Assembly: GCA_014649155.1 (NCBI GenBank)
Contig: BMSM01000014.1
Coordinates: 105,570 to 169,569 of the forward strand
Direction of reading: 5' to 3'
Length of the DNA: 64,000 bases
From: Streptomyces griseoviridis
GTDB lineage: Bacteria > Actinomycetota > Actinomycetes > Streptomycetales > Streptomycetaceae
Notes under the pieces: model-generated
Databases searched by the model: none
The model's input: only the letters and a program-made list of their open reading frames with translations
What the model was told of the DNA's origin: nothing
Program-made: the position numbers and the translations under genes
Shown: piece by piece, positions 50,680-58,752 of the stretch
Numbering within the stretch: position 1 is the stretch's first letter
Layout: each line of letters starts with the position of its first letter

Positions 50680-51968
50680 CCAGCACCGAAGCGACGATCC
50701 CCACGGAACCGGCCCCGGGCGAGGCCACCCTGCGCCGCCCCGAACTCCGCCCCCTCTGGGACACGCTCCACAGCCGCCTCTCCTCCGGCCGCCCCGTCAC
50801 ACGGGTGCGCTTCGGGCCGCTCGACGACACCCAGCGCGAGGCGCTCGCCGACCTCCTCGGCCTCGACCGCCTGCCGGACGCACGTCCCTCCGTCCCCCTG
50901 ACCCGCCTGGAAGACGCCGTCACCGAAGTCTCCGGCCGCACCGTACGAGAAGTCGTCACCGAGCTGGTCGGCCCTCTCGGAGACAGAGCCGGCGAGCGGC
51001 GCCGCCAGAAGGAAGAGCGGGCGGAGCTGTGGACCTGGCTGGCCGTGCACGAGACGGTGAGGGCCCAGCCGGTGCTCTCCGACTGGGCCGCCACCTGCCG
51101 GGCAGCCGGCGTGGTCGCCGGCTCGGCGGAGCACACCCGCACGCTGCTTACGGACGCGCTCAAGGTGCTCGCCGAACTGCCCGGCCAGGCAGAACCCCTG
51201 CCCGTCTTCGCCGCCCGGGTCCTGAGCGGCCGAGCGCACGCACTCGACGACGGCACACCCCTGTCCGCACTCGTCCTGCGCGCCCTGGCGACCGTGTACG
51301 ACACCGTCCCTCCGCAGTCCGCCGCGGAACGGCGTGCCCTGTGGACCCGCGCGGGTGTCGCCGACGACGAGCTGTCAGCCACCGTCCTCGTCGGCGGACT
51401 GCGCCCGGTCGGTGACGGTCTGCTCGCCCGGCTGACCACAGCGTGCACAGAGGCCGGTCAGGCCACCAGTCTGACCCTCGCCCACGTCCGGTACCCGGGC
51501 GAGTTCACCCTTTCCGAGGCCCCCGTACCCGTCGTCCACGTCGTGGAGAACCCCAGCATCCTGGCACTGGCCCTACGCCGCTTCGGTCCCTGCTGCCCGC
51601 CGCTCGTCTGTACGTCCGGCTGGCCCAACAGCGCCGCGATCCAGCTCCTGCGCTTGCTCGCGGACCACGGCGCGGCTCTTCGCTACCACGGCGACTTCGA
51701 CGGCGAAGGCATCCGCATCGCCGCGTACGTCCTGGACAAGACGTCGGCGCGGCCCTGGCGCATGACGGCAGCGGAATATCGTGCCGCGGTCGCCCGCAAC
51801 CCGCGCGGTCCTCAGCCGGGGCGCATCACCGAGGCACCCTGGGACCTTGAGCTGGCCGAGGTCATGGCAGAGCACGATACGGCCGTGGTCGAGGAACTGG
51901 TGGCTGAAGTGTTGTTGAAAGACCTCGCTGATGTCGCTCAGCAGAGGCGTCCCCCTGGCTGGCCATGA
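50676..51968 (+). CDS. jetD: Wadjet type III JetD, Toprim nuclease (TIGR02679/DUF2399)
   Basis: A 430-residue topoisomerase-VI-like nuclease subunit that cuts the DNA held by the JetABC motor. The Toprim-like C-terminal domain has the acidic site VVENPSIL (Glu) and YHGDFDGEGIRIA (Asp-x-Asp). The N-terminal arm domain is helical. Coupled to jetC by ATGA. Its stop codon lies inside the first TGACGCTC repeat of the module border (51966), so the operon abuts the recombination junction exactly. Confidence 0.92.
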   Translation: MTSTEATIPTEPAPGEATLRRPELRPLWDTLHSRLSSGRPVTRVRFGPLDDTQREALADLLGLDRLPDARPSVPLTRLEDAVTEVSGRTVREVVTELVGPLGDRAGERRRQKEERAELWTWLAVHETVRAQPVLSDWAATCRAAGVVAGSAEHTRTLLTDALKVLAELPGQAEPLPVFAARVLSGRAHALDDGTPLSALVLRALATVYDTVPPQSAAERRALWTRAGVADDELSATVLVGGLRPVGDGLLARLTTACTEAGQATSLTLAHVRYPGEFTLSEAPVPVVHVVENPSILALALRRFGPCCPPLVCTSGWPNSAAIQLLRLLADHGAALRYHGDFDGEGIRIAAYVLDKTSARPWRMTAAEYRAAVARNPRGPQPGRITEAPWDLELAEVMAEHDTAVVEELVAEVLLKDLADVAQQRRPPGWP

Positions 51969-52744
51969 CGCTCTATTGACGCTCCGAGCGGCGGAGAGGC
52001 CGTTCGGAGCGGCCGCGAGCGTCTGCTGACCTGCGGCCCGGCCGCGGAGTGCAGGGCGACGAGGAGGTCTCCGCCGCGGGCACCCGGGTTGGCGATAACC
52101 GGGTCGGTCGTGCCATCGATCCCCGTGAGCCGCGCGATGCACTCGGTCATCCCGGGGGTGAGGGTGTCTGCGGTCAAATCGTGGAACCCCAGCCTATGGC
52201 GCACGCCGAGCAGCCATTCGAAGGCATCCGCTGCAGGCCCGTGACGAACCGCCAGCATGCCACCGTGGCGTCGGCCTGTGTTCGCGGCGGCCGCCACCAG
52301 TTCGTCGGTGAGCCGGGAAAGAGGCGGTCCCCAAGGGCCGGCGTTGGTCAACTCGCTGATCAGACAGGTGTCGTCCTCGTCCAGCATTCCAGCCCGCTCC
52401 ACGATCGACTCCCAAGTGGTGTCTTCCCCCGAAAGCAGTGGTACGCCCTCGTGGTGGCGCAGGCACATGAGCGCAGTCAGTACGTCCAGCAGCTGCCGAC
52501 CGGGAATGCGCGAGGTCCAGGCTGAGAGGCTGTGCAGTGCCAGCTCCGTGCCCAGGTCGTTCTCGTCGGCATTGCCGTGGCCCGTCGTCAGAAGCCAATC
52601 GACGATCTCTCGGCCGTCGAAGAAGGTACGGCCGCCGTCCCGGGCGATGGGTTCCGGGAAGTCGCCGTGGCGGCGGCGCCAGTTGGCAGGCACGCTCGCT
52701 CCACCCGGGCGAGAGCCGCGATCTCCGTTGACGAGATGCGCCAT
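51938..52744 (-). pseudogene. 3'-truncated DNA-methylase-like gene
   Basis: The reading frame of 268 residues starts at a good ATG (52744) with GGGGAG upstream. Its N-terminus has an HTH-like NWRRRHGDFPEPI segment followed by FFDGREIVDWLLTTGHGN, as in Streptomyces N-6 adenine DNA methylases. LTPGMTECIARLTG and DPVIANPGARGGDLLVAL correspond to the entry to the SAM-binding motif. Family-like sequence stops near residue 236, exactly at the TGACCTGCGG junction (52027-52036). The remaining 30 residues are read-through of foreign DNA. The catalytic NPPY half is missing, so it is a broken gene. The family call is moderate. Confidence 0.6.
51966..52036. repeat. TGACGCTC pair and TGACCTGCGG core, internal junction
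   Basis: TGACGCTC at 51966 and 51977 (11 bp apart) and TGACCTGCGG at 52027-52036. The same elements occur at the outer borders. They mark where module 1 meets the methylase remnant. Confidence 0.6.
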
Positions 52745-52882
52745 GTCGTCTCCCCGGACGGGCCGAGAGCATGGGTTTCGTGCGTGCTGGGCATTTCGGT
52801 CCCCCTCTTCGCCCGACCACGGTGCGGCGGCACCGGCGCCGTTCGCACTCTACGACCGACCTGGAAGTGCCAATGCAGGAAA

Positions 52883-52906
52883 GCCTGATAGCAGGTGCTA
52901 TCAGGC
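52883..52906. promoter_or_regulatory. perfect 11-bp palindrome in divergent promoter
   Basis: GCCTGATAGCA-GG-TGCTATCAGGC lies between the divergent starts of the methylase remnant (52744) and the TIGR04141 gene (53015). It is a strong operator or hairpin candidate controlling both directions. Confidence 0.65.
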
Positions 52907-53014
52907 AGTCAGATTCTGGACGTGGACTTCGCCTGTCAATGTCGATGTCCGTCACCCGACCGGCACGTCCGCGGTCCTGAGACCGGTGACGTACGCGACC
53001 GACTGGAGACACAC

Positions 53015-54691
53015 ATGGCTCCCAGCACGTCCCTTCGCACCCTCTACCGTCTCGTCGATGTCGTCCCGAACCGGGACGGCATGCGCGCGGCCCTCGACCA
53101 CGAGCAGCTTGCGTCGCTCGACGCCGAGTTCCACGATGCCCACCACGAAAGGCTTCCGGTGCCCTGGCTGTTCCTCAGCGCTGGAATCGAAAAGGAGAAG
53201 GCGGCCTGGTGCGACGAGATCGCCCGCACCACCGGATGCGACGTTTCCGAGCGTGTCCGGAGGACGGCCGCACTGCTCATGCTCGCCGTCGACGGGGAGG
53301 TGTACGCCATCGGGTACGACCAGGGGTACCGCCTGATCCCGGACCGCCTGAAGGACCGGCGTTTCGGGCTCCGCTACGCCGCACGCCAGGTCGACCCGCT
53401 GCAGGTGAGGGGCCTCATCGCGCACACCATGGGCGAGGCCAGGACCGACATCGCCCTCGTGCCTGGCGGGACGTCCGTCACGCGCTTCGGCGTGCGCGAG
53501 CACCAGCAGTTCGTCACCAGCCTGCGTGGCGTCCTCCAGTCCAACGGTCTTACGCGTGCTAAGAGCGGCAGAGGCGTCACCGTCAGCGTGGAAGAGGGTG
53601 CCGGACTCCGGCTTCCGCTCGGGATCGAGCCGGCCGACCTGGTCGCGGACATCCGGGAGATCGCGCGAGTGTGCCGTGACGACTCCCCCGATCCCGCGCT
53701 GGAATTCGTCGAGCACATCACGCCGGTCAAGGACACGGCAACGCTGGCCCTCCTTGAGCAGGAGCTCGAGGCTGCGTTGGGCGATCCCGCCGACGGACGG
53801 ATCACCCTGGGGGTCCCCGGGGACCACTGGACGTACTACCAGGCCGCTGGCGCCGTCCAGCTGAGGATCGACGGCTGCGGTGTCACCATGGGGGACGCCT
53901 TCGAGCTCGACCATGTGCTGGGCCGGCTGCGCACACGCCCGGCAGGCGGGCGCCTGGCCGCGCTTCGGCGCAGCAACGTCACCCTCTACCGTCACCGCCG
54001 GGCCGCTCACGAGGACCGGCTCGTCGCCACACCCCTGCTGCGGTGGATCGAGGCCGGTATCTCCCTCGGCGAACGACGCTTCCTCCTGATGGACTGCGAG
54101 TGGTACGAGATCGGGGCGCGGTACCTCGCCGCGATCAAAGACACCGTGACACGGTTGATCAACCGTCCGCCGTCGGTGGAGCTGCCTGCCTGGGAACCGG
54201 GCGAGAAGGAGGACCTGTACAACGAGTCGGTCGCCCGGATGGGGGACGGCTACGTCTGCCTCGACCGCAAGAACGTAGGCAACCCGCTCAAAGCTGGCAA
54301 TGAGGTGGAGATCTGCGATGTCCTCACACTTGACAACACGCTGGTCCTGGTGAAGCGCGCCCACCGGTCTGGTCCGCTCAGCCACCTTTTCAGTCAGGGG
54401 CTGGTGGCTGTTCAGATGCTCAAGGAGTCGGCCGAGGTGCGCGCGCAGTTCGCCCGCAAGGTTTTCGAGCAGAGCAGGGGGAGGCGCATCATGCCCCTCG
54501 ACTTCGTCCCCCGGCGTCTCGTGTTCGGCATTCTCTTGAAGGATGGTACGGAGGAGTTGACCCCGGAGACGCTGTTTCCCTTCTCCCAGGTGACGCTTGT
54601 CGAGACGGCGAAGACACTGCGGTCGTGGGGAGTGGAAGTGGAGGTCGTCGGCATCCGGGCAGCACCTTCGCAGACTCCCCGGGCTGCATAG
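53015..54691 (+). CDS. TIGR04141/DUF6119 family sporadically distributed protein
   Basis: A 558-residue protein that I match to the TIGR04141 (DUF6119) family. Visible: STSLRTLYRLVDVVPNR at the start, a mid region with VDGEVYAIGYDQGYRLI and GLRYAARQVDP, and the C-terminal block WYEIGARYLAAI, YNESVARMGDGYVCLDRKNV, IEICDVLT-like and LVLVKRAHRSGPLSHLFSQGL, which has the look of a DUF6119 nuclease-like or effector domain. No signal or membrane segment. GGAG before the ATG at 53015. Known members occur patchily on islands near methylases; a defence function is plausible but unproven. Confidence 0.72.
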   Translation: MAPSTSLRTLYRLVDVVPNRDGMRAALDHEQLASLDAEFHDAHHERLPVPWLFLSAGIEKEKAAWCDEIARTTGCDVSERVRRTAALLMLAVDGEVYAIGYDQGYRLIPDRLKDRRFGLRYAARQVDPLQVRGLIAHTMGEARTDIALVPGGTSVTRFGVREHQQFVTSLRGVLQSNGLTRAKSGRGVTVSVEEGAGLRLPLGIEPADLVADIREIARVCRDDSPDPALEFVEHITPVKDTATLALLEQELEAALGDPADGRITLGVPGDHWTYYQAAGAVQLRIDGCGVTMGDAFELDHVLGRLRTRPAGGRLAALRRSNVTLYRHRRAAHEDRLVATPLLRWIEAGISLGERRFLLMDCEWYEIGARYLAAIKDTVTRLINRPPSVELPAWEPGEKEDLYNESVARMGDGYVCLDRKNVGNPLKAGNEVEICDVLTLDNTLVLVKRAHRSGPLSHLFSQGLVAVQMLKESAEVRAQFARKVFEQSRGRRIMPLDFVPRRLVFGILLKDGTEELTPETLFPFSQVTLVETAKTLRSWGVEVEVVGIRAAPSQTPRAA

Positions 54692-54890
54692 TTGAGCGTC
54701 ACGGTTCGTACGGGTCAGGAGCCACCGCGGGGCGTCCCGAGATGGCTGCGCGTGACAGCGGGGCCGCTGAAGTGCGGCTTGCCCGGGTCCCCTGAAGACG
54801 GAGGTGCACAGGTCGGGATGCCGACACCGGTCGGGTCGGAGACCCTCTGCCAACGTCGGACGGTTCCGGCCCCCGCTGGATGACATGCAG

Positions 54891-55218
54891 TGTGGTTGCG
54901 GCGATGCTCCTGCCGGAAGCGCATTGTGGAGCTGGTGGAGTCGGCCCCGATGTCTGGATCGTGGGACTCCTTGAGGAGCTGGGGCGCGAGGTCGTTGGCC
55001 CACTCCGCGGCCCATATTCGGAGAGCGGTAATGGTGGCCTGCCTCCTCCACACCGTAGGCGGCGAGGCTTGGTCGTCAGTCCGCTCGGCGCCCGTGACGT
55101 TCGCCTGCAGGTCCTCGTGGTCGAAGCGGCCGCGGGCGTGGCGGCGGCCGACCTCCTCGAGCTTGGCATCGGACCAGCAGTGGGAGATGCGATCGGGACA
55201 AATCTTGGTCTCGACTGT
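54891..55218 (-). pseudogene. gene fragment of unknown family
   Basis: The minus strand has one open frame with Streptomyces-like third-position GC, without a start codon. It reads from TVETKICPDRISHCWSDAK through RRHARGRFDHEDLQANV and ALRIWAAEWANDLAPQLLKE before losing coding character. It begins right after a stop at the TGACGCTC repeats (55225-55243). I do not recognise the family; it is most likely the 3' portion of a gene cut by recombination. Confidence 0.45.
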
Positions 55219-55224
55219 CGGCTA

Positions 55225-55243
55225 TGACGCTCGTTTGACGCTC
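55225..55243. repeat. TGACGCTC pair, module 2 right border
   Basis: TGACGCTC at 55225-55232 and 55236-55243, start-to-start 11 bp, followed 42 bp later by a TGACCTGGGCTTTTCTGTG core at 55285. Confidence 0.6.
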
Positions 55244-55322
55244 TGGGCGTCCGTATACAGACCGATGAGCCGAGAAAGTGCATCTGACCTGGGCTTTTCT
55301 GTGACCCGCCCAGGCCAACATC

Positions 55323-55399
55323 TTTCCGGTGACGCATCACGTGGAGTGCGTGGCGATCCTCGAACCGGCCGCGAAGGGCTCCTGACCTGCGGTTTTGTG
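55323..55399 (+). repeat. right copy of duplicated methyltransferase gene end
   Basis: Reads FPVTHHVECVAILEPAAKGS then stop (55323-55385), followed by CCTGCGGTTTTGTG. It is the counterpart of 42205-42282 with 53 of 63 coding bases identical. It has no upstream gene, so it is a displaced 3' end, as expected of attR or a fossil of an earlier integration. Confidence 0.75.
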
Positions 55400-55441
55400 C
55401 GTGCGCATTATGTGCGTTGTGGGCGTTACGGGCGATATCTT

Positions 55442-55480
55442 GACGCTGAAATGACGCTCGTGACGCTCATTTGACGCTCG
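55442..55480. repeat. four TGACGCT repeats outside the right border
   Basis: TGACGCT(C) starts at 55442, 55453, 55462 and 55473 (spacing 11, 9, 11). They lie 57 bp beyond the duplicated gene end and look like arm-type recombinase sites. Confidence 0.6.
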
Positions 55481-55637
55481 TTCTGATGGGGTGTCAGGCC
55501 CGTTGTGCCGCTGCTCAGGCGCTCCGATGGTCCTTCTGTGAAGCAGGTTGACCCATGGGTCTGATCGACAGGGGCCTTGACCCCTGATGTTGAACACACG
55601 AGACACTGGATCCTGCGGATCTGAGGGCAGACATCTC

Positions 55638-55943
55638 GTGGTCATGAAGAACTACCCGCCGCAGTTCAAGGCGGGCGCGGTCGCGCTGTACGAGTCGCGG
55701 CCGGAAGCGACGATCAGGTCGGTCGCCGCCGATCTGGGGATCAACCCGGAGACCCTGCGGAACTGGGTTCGGGCAGCCGGGGTGAGCCGTCCCCGGGGGA
55801 GGCGGACGCGGGAACTCTCTCAGCCGCCGGCGCCGCTGGAGGCGGAGAACGCCGCTTTGCGGAAGAAGGTCCGTGAGCTGGAGGAGGAACGCGAGATCCT
55901 GCGCAGAGCGGCGAAGTATTGCGCCGGCCAGACGCGCTGGTGA
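55638..55943 (+). CDS. IS3-family transposase OrfA
   Basis: A 101-residue helix-turn-helix protein: KNYPPQFKAGAVALYESRP, TIRSVAADLGINPETLRNWV, then a leucine-zipper-like coiled coil (LEAENAALRKKVRELEEERE). It binds the terminal repeats. GAGGG ten bases upstream favours the GTG at 55638; ATG at 55644 is possible. The stop overlaps the orfB start, and orfB is in the -1 frame, as expected for programmed frameshifting in IS3 elements. Confidence 0.85.
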   Translation: MVMKNYPPQFKAGAVALYESRPEATIRSVAADLGINPETLRNWVRAAGVSRPRGRRTRELSQPPAPLEAENAALRKKVRELEEEREILRRAAKYCAGQTRW

Positions 55944-56842
55944 ACCGCTTCCAGTGCGTCGCCGACCTCCAGCGCCGTCACGGCGTGAAGCGGCTGTGCA
56001 GCATCCTCGGCGTCAGCCGCTCGGGCTTCTGCTACTGGCGCCGGACAGCCGCCGACCGGGCCGCCCGGCAGGCGGCCGACGCCCGCCTGGCGGCCCGGAT
56101 ACGGGCGGTGCACCAGGAATCGGACGGCACTTACGGAGCCCCGAGGATCACCACCGAGCTCCGCGAGACGAGCGGTGAGGCGGTCAACCACAAGCGGGTC
56201 GCCAGGATCATGCGGGCGTCGGGGATCGAGGGGGTCCGGTTGCGTCGCCGGCACCGCACCACCGTCCCCGACCCGGCCGCGGCCAAGGCACCGGACCTGA
56301 TCGGCCGCGACTTCACCGCGGACAAGCCGAACACGAAGTACGTCGGCGACATCACCTGCCTGCCCGTCGAGGGCGGGAAGTTCTGCTGCCTGGCGACCGT
56401 CATCGACCTCGCCTCGCGCCGTCTGGCCGGCTGGGCGATCGCCGGCCACATGCGCGCGGACCTGGTGACCGACGCCCTGGCCGCGGCGATCCGCACCCGC
56501 GGCAGCCTCGCCGGATCGATCACGCACACCGACCACGGAGCCCAGTACACGAGCAGGGCATTCGGCCAAGCCTGCGAGTCAGCAGGGGTTCGGCGCAACA
56601 TGAGCGCGGTCGGGTCCAGCGCGGACAACGCACTCGCCGAGTCCTTCAACGCGACCTTCGAACGCGAGACCCTGCAAGGACGAAAAAGCTGGCCGACCGA
56701 GCGCGAGGCCCGACTCGACGCCTTCCGATGGCTCCACCGCTACAACACCCGACGCCGACATTCCCACCTCGGACAACGATCACCCATCGCCTTCGAAAAC
56801 GCCTTCCACCTCACACCAACTACGCTGGCCCAAGCCGCATAA
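55940..56842 (+). CDS. IS3-family transposase OrfB (DDE integrase core)
   Basis: A 300-residue catalytic part with an HTH_21-like N-region (TYGAPRITTELRE) and an rve integrase core. All three acidic residues are visible: Asp in YVGDITCLP, Asp in HTDHGAQYTS, and Glu in NALAESFNATFERE. Full length and without stops, so the element may be active. It is probably made as an OrfAB fusion by -1 frameshift near 55919-55940; a slippery heptamer is not obvious. Confidence 0.88.
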   Translation: MNRFQCVADLQRRHGVKRLCSILGVSRSGFCYWRRTAADRAARQAADARLAARIRAVHQESDGTYGAPRITTELRETSGEAVNHKRVARIMRASGIEGVRLRRRHRTTVPDPAAAKAPDLIGRDFTADKPNTKYVGDITCLPVEGGKFCCLATVIDLASRRLAGWAIAGHMRADLVTDALAAAIRTRGSLAGSITHTDHGAQYTSRAFGQACESAGVRRNMSAVGSSADNALAESFNATFERETLQGRKSWPTEREARLDAFRWLHRYNTRRRHSHLGQRSPIAFENAFHLTPTTLAQAA

Positions 56843-56871
56843 CCCGTGTTCAGGATTCAGGGTCAAGGCCC

Positions 56872-57183
56872 GTTCCGGCAGCCCCCTTCGATGTCGTCCA
56901 GGACGCGCGTTCCGTCCTGCTGCGGTTCAGGGTGTCAGAGGCTCAGAGGACGACGTGGAAATCTCCGTAGTGACAGCGGTCCGGCAGCTCGCCCTTGTTG
57001 CGGTCCACGCACCGGGCCACGATGGAGACGCGCGAACCGCTCCAGCCATGAAGCAGACGGTTGGAAGCGAAGGGGGGCAAACGGGAGAAATGCCGCGAAA
57101 CCTTCCGGAGGGGGATGCGTCGAAATGTCGCTTGGTTCGAAGACTCTACGGGCAAGGATGCGAACTCGTCTGATGGGGGGCAA
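56872..57183 (-). pseudogene. C-terminal remnant of an unknown gene
   Basis: On the minus strand, about 56943-57030 reads as a plausible protein end (WSGSRVSIVARCVDRNKGEL, then PDRCHYGDFHVVL and stop). Upstream of it the frame has unusual codon use. The rest of this 312-bp stretch shows nothing. Confidence 0.35.
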
Positions 57184-57471
57184 ATGGGACTATTAGGTGT
57201 CTTGTTGTTCTTCGTGGGAGGAATGATCTCTGAATCACCCGATGGTGCTTCGAATGGTGAATTTCTCCATTCTCTTGGCATTGTGCTCATAGTGGTTTCC
57301 GTGGTGGCAAACCTGTCGAAGGCGAGGCGTAGATCGGAAGACGCGCAGGGGTACCGCAGTGCTGGGTGGGCGCGATGCTGGCACTGTGGAGGCAGCGGGG
57401 AGGTCTTTGAGAGCGACCACTGGCAGGACTGCCGTTCCTGCTCCGGCCGGGGCTGGCTCCCACCCAACTGA
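57184..57471 (+). CDS. small membrane protein with DnaJ-like zinc ribbon
   Basis: A 95-residue protein: two hydrophobic segments (MGLLGVLLFFVGGMI and FLHSLGIVLIVVSVVANL), a basic linker, and a C-terminal CWHCGGSGEV / CRSCSGRGW zinc-binding ribbon. GGGGGG lies just before the ATG at 57184. The first 45 codons are markedly AT-rich for this genome, which points to horizontal origin. I do not recognise a named family. No partner gene is evident. Confidence 0.65.
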   Translation: MGLLGVLLFFVGGMISESPDGASNGEFLHSLGIVLIVVSVVANLSKARRRSEDAQGYRSAGWARCWHCGGSGEVFESDHWQDCRSCSGRGWLPPN

Positions 57472-58051
57472 TGTCGGCTCGCGAAGTGATCGGGGATCTG
57501 CAGCTCACACGGTGACGCCGAGCAGCACCTCCGTACACTGCTCCGCCGTATCCGGCCGGCCGCAGCTCCGAGCCCGCTCCGCCATGAACTCGCGCCGTTT
57601 AGCCGAGGCCAGGACCGGGGTCACCGTCACACGCAGGCCCTTCGCCGTACCACCTCCGCACCATCGCCACCGCCGTCCCGCCTTCCGCAGGTGCAGGGGG
57701 CGTTGTGCGTCTGCTCGTTGCCGGTCGACGTCGCCGGCGGGATGAGCACCGACCGCTTGCCCAGGGCACCGCCCCGACCGTCCCACCGCTGCTTGTTTTC
57801 GGTCAGGCAGTGGCCCGGATCTTGTAGTGCTGATCTTGGCCGTGGGTGAATGAGCCGCCGCGTCCGGGGGATCGACCGGTCCTACCGGTGGCGGTTTCAG
57901 GACGGGGGGGGAGTGCCGTCGTCGGGGGAGGGGTCTCGTCCTGCCGAGATGCGGCCGTCAGTGATGCCGTGACGGGTGAGGGCGAGGCGTAGTCGGTCTC
58001 TCGGGGCGGTGTGCCCCCGTCTGTCGCCCTATCCGACTGAAGGACGCTCCC
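57472..58051. other. degenerate region
   Basis: The minus strand from about 57640 to 57505 reads RVTVTPVLASAKRREFMAER, then ARSCGRPDTAEQCTEVLLGV, like a gene end without a recognisable start. A G9 run occurs near 57903. No intact gene is supported in these 580 bp. Confidence 0.4.
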
Positions 58052-58752
58052 ATGCGGTTCAGACGCCGCTGCAGATCACCTGACGGCTCGTCCGGCAGAT
58101 CATCGCAGCGCACCCGATCCTGTACGCGTTCCCGGCGGCTCATGTCGGGTTCGCTCCTACCTCTGCTGGCCGTCGGCGCGGTGCTCGCAGGTCTGCTCGG
58201 CGAGTCCCCGGCCGAGGGACGGCTGCCCGACAGCAGCCTGGTCGCTGGCAGTTACGACGGTTTCGACGCCGAGGCCGCCGAGCAGCTGCGGCTGGACCAG
58301 TGCCTGATGGCGGACGCGCTGCGGGTCGGCGGTTCCGGGACGAGCAGTCTCGGGCAAGCCGGTCTGAACCAGAGCCCCGAGCAACTCCGTGTCACGGCGG
58401 ACCGTGAGTACTGGAACGACACTCCGCTCGCTGACGCGTTCATCAAGGACCGGGAACTGATCGACCAGGAGATGGCCACGCTCGATCCGCGGCTGGACGC
58501 ATGGGAGGACGCGTTCTCCGGTTTGTCCGCGCCCGCGGATTCAGTTACGTCGACTTCTACTGGCCCCCCGGCAGGTCCGACGACGGCCCGACCTACTTCG
58601 GGCAGGTCGGCCTCGTACGGGTGGGCAACCCCGGGACCGGCTGGCTACCGCCCCCCACCTCGTCGACCGCCCGCAACACGCCGCCGAGATGACTGGCGGT
58701 CGTCGCCGAGTTGATCACCAAATTCGCCGACAAGGACCGGCCGCTGACCTAA
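58052..58752 (+). pseudogene. frameshifted N-terminal part of a large secreted protein
   Basis: ATG at 58052 with GAAGGA upstream. It has a basic start, a hydrophobic segment (LLPLLAVGAVLAGLLG) and the conserved-looking GSYDGFDAEAAEQLRLDQCL and LRVTADREYWNDTPLADAF, as in large (about 1000 residue) Streptomyces exported proteins. The frame is lost near 58540; SYVDFYWPPG continues in another frame, and AELITKFADKDRPLT in yet another, ending at TAA about 58750. At least two frameshifts and a missing C-terminal bulk make it a pseudogene. Confidence 0.65.

Larger units (their letters stand above)
42265..55399. mobile_element. composite integrated island carrying Wadjet and accessory genes
   Basis: Bounded by the duplicated 3' end of the RNA methyltransferase gene and by TGACCTG cores at 42265, 42355, 52027, 55285 and 55383. 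Four boundaries have pairs of TGACGCT(C) spaced 11 bp. The conserved core order ends at the left border. No recombinase gene is recognisable inside. Module 1 (about 42.3-52.0 kb) holds a toxin-antitoxin pair and Wadjet; module 2 (52.0-55.3 kb) holds a methylase remnant and a TIGR04141 gene. An accretion or trans-mobilised element is inferred. Confidence 0.6.
54692..55637. other. junction DNA with repeats and gene fragments
   Basis: Apart from the fragment at 54891-55218 and the border repeats listed separately, 54692-54890 and 55486-55571 show no gene I can support. The DNA is mixed in codon use and looks recombined. Confidence 0.4.
55572..56871 (+). mobile_element. IS3-family insertion sequence
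   Basis: A 1.3-kb element with two overlapping transposase frames. Imperfect terminal inverted repeats of about 26 bp start GGGCCTTGACCC (left from 55572) and, on the other strand, GGGCCTTGACCC (right, ending 56871). Each contains an inner TGAACAC. Target-site duplication is not obvious. It sits just right of the island border. Confidence 0.82.

Noticed and set aside
54699..55340. 213-codon minus-strand frame
   Set aside because: Ser/Arg/Pro-rich and out of frame with the coding-like fragment at 54891-55218.
55319..55385. A small separate gene ending HVECVAILEPAAKGS
   Set aside because: It has no start or body; it is the displaced copy of the methyltransferase 3' end.
42265..55399. Integrase, excisionase or relaxase gene for the island
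   Set aside because: No tyrosine or serine recombinase motif could be found in any frame; the only recombinase-type gene nearby belongs to the IS3 element outside the border.
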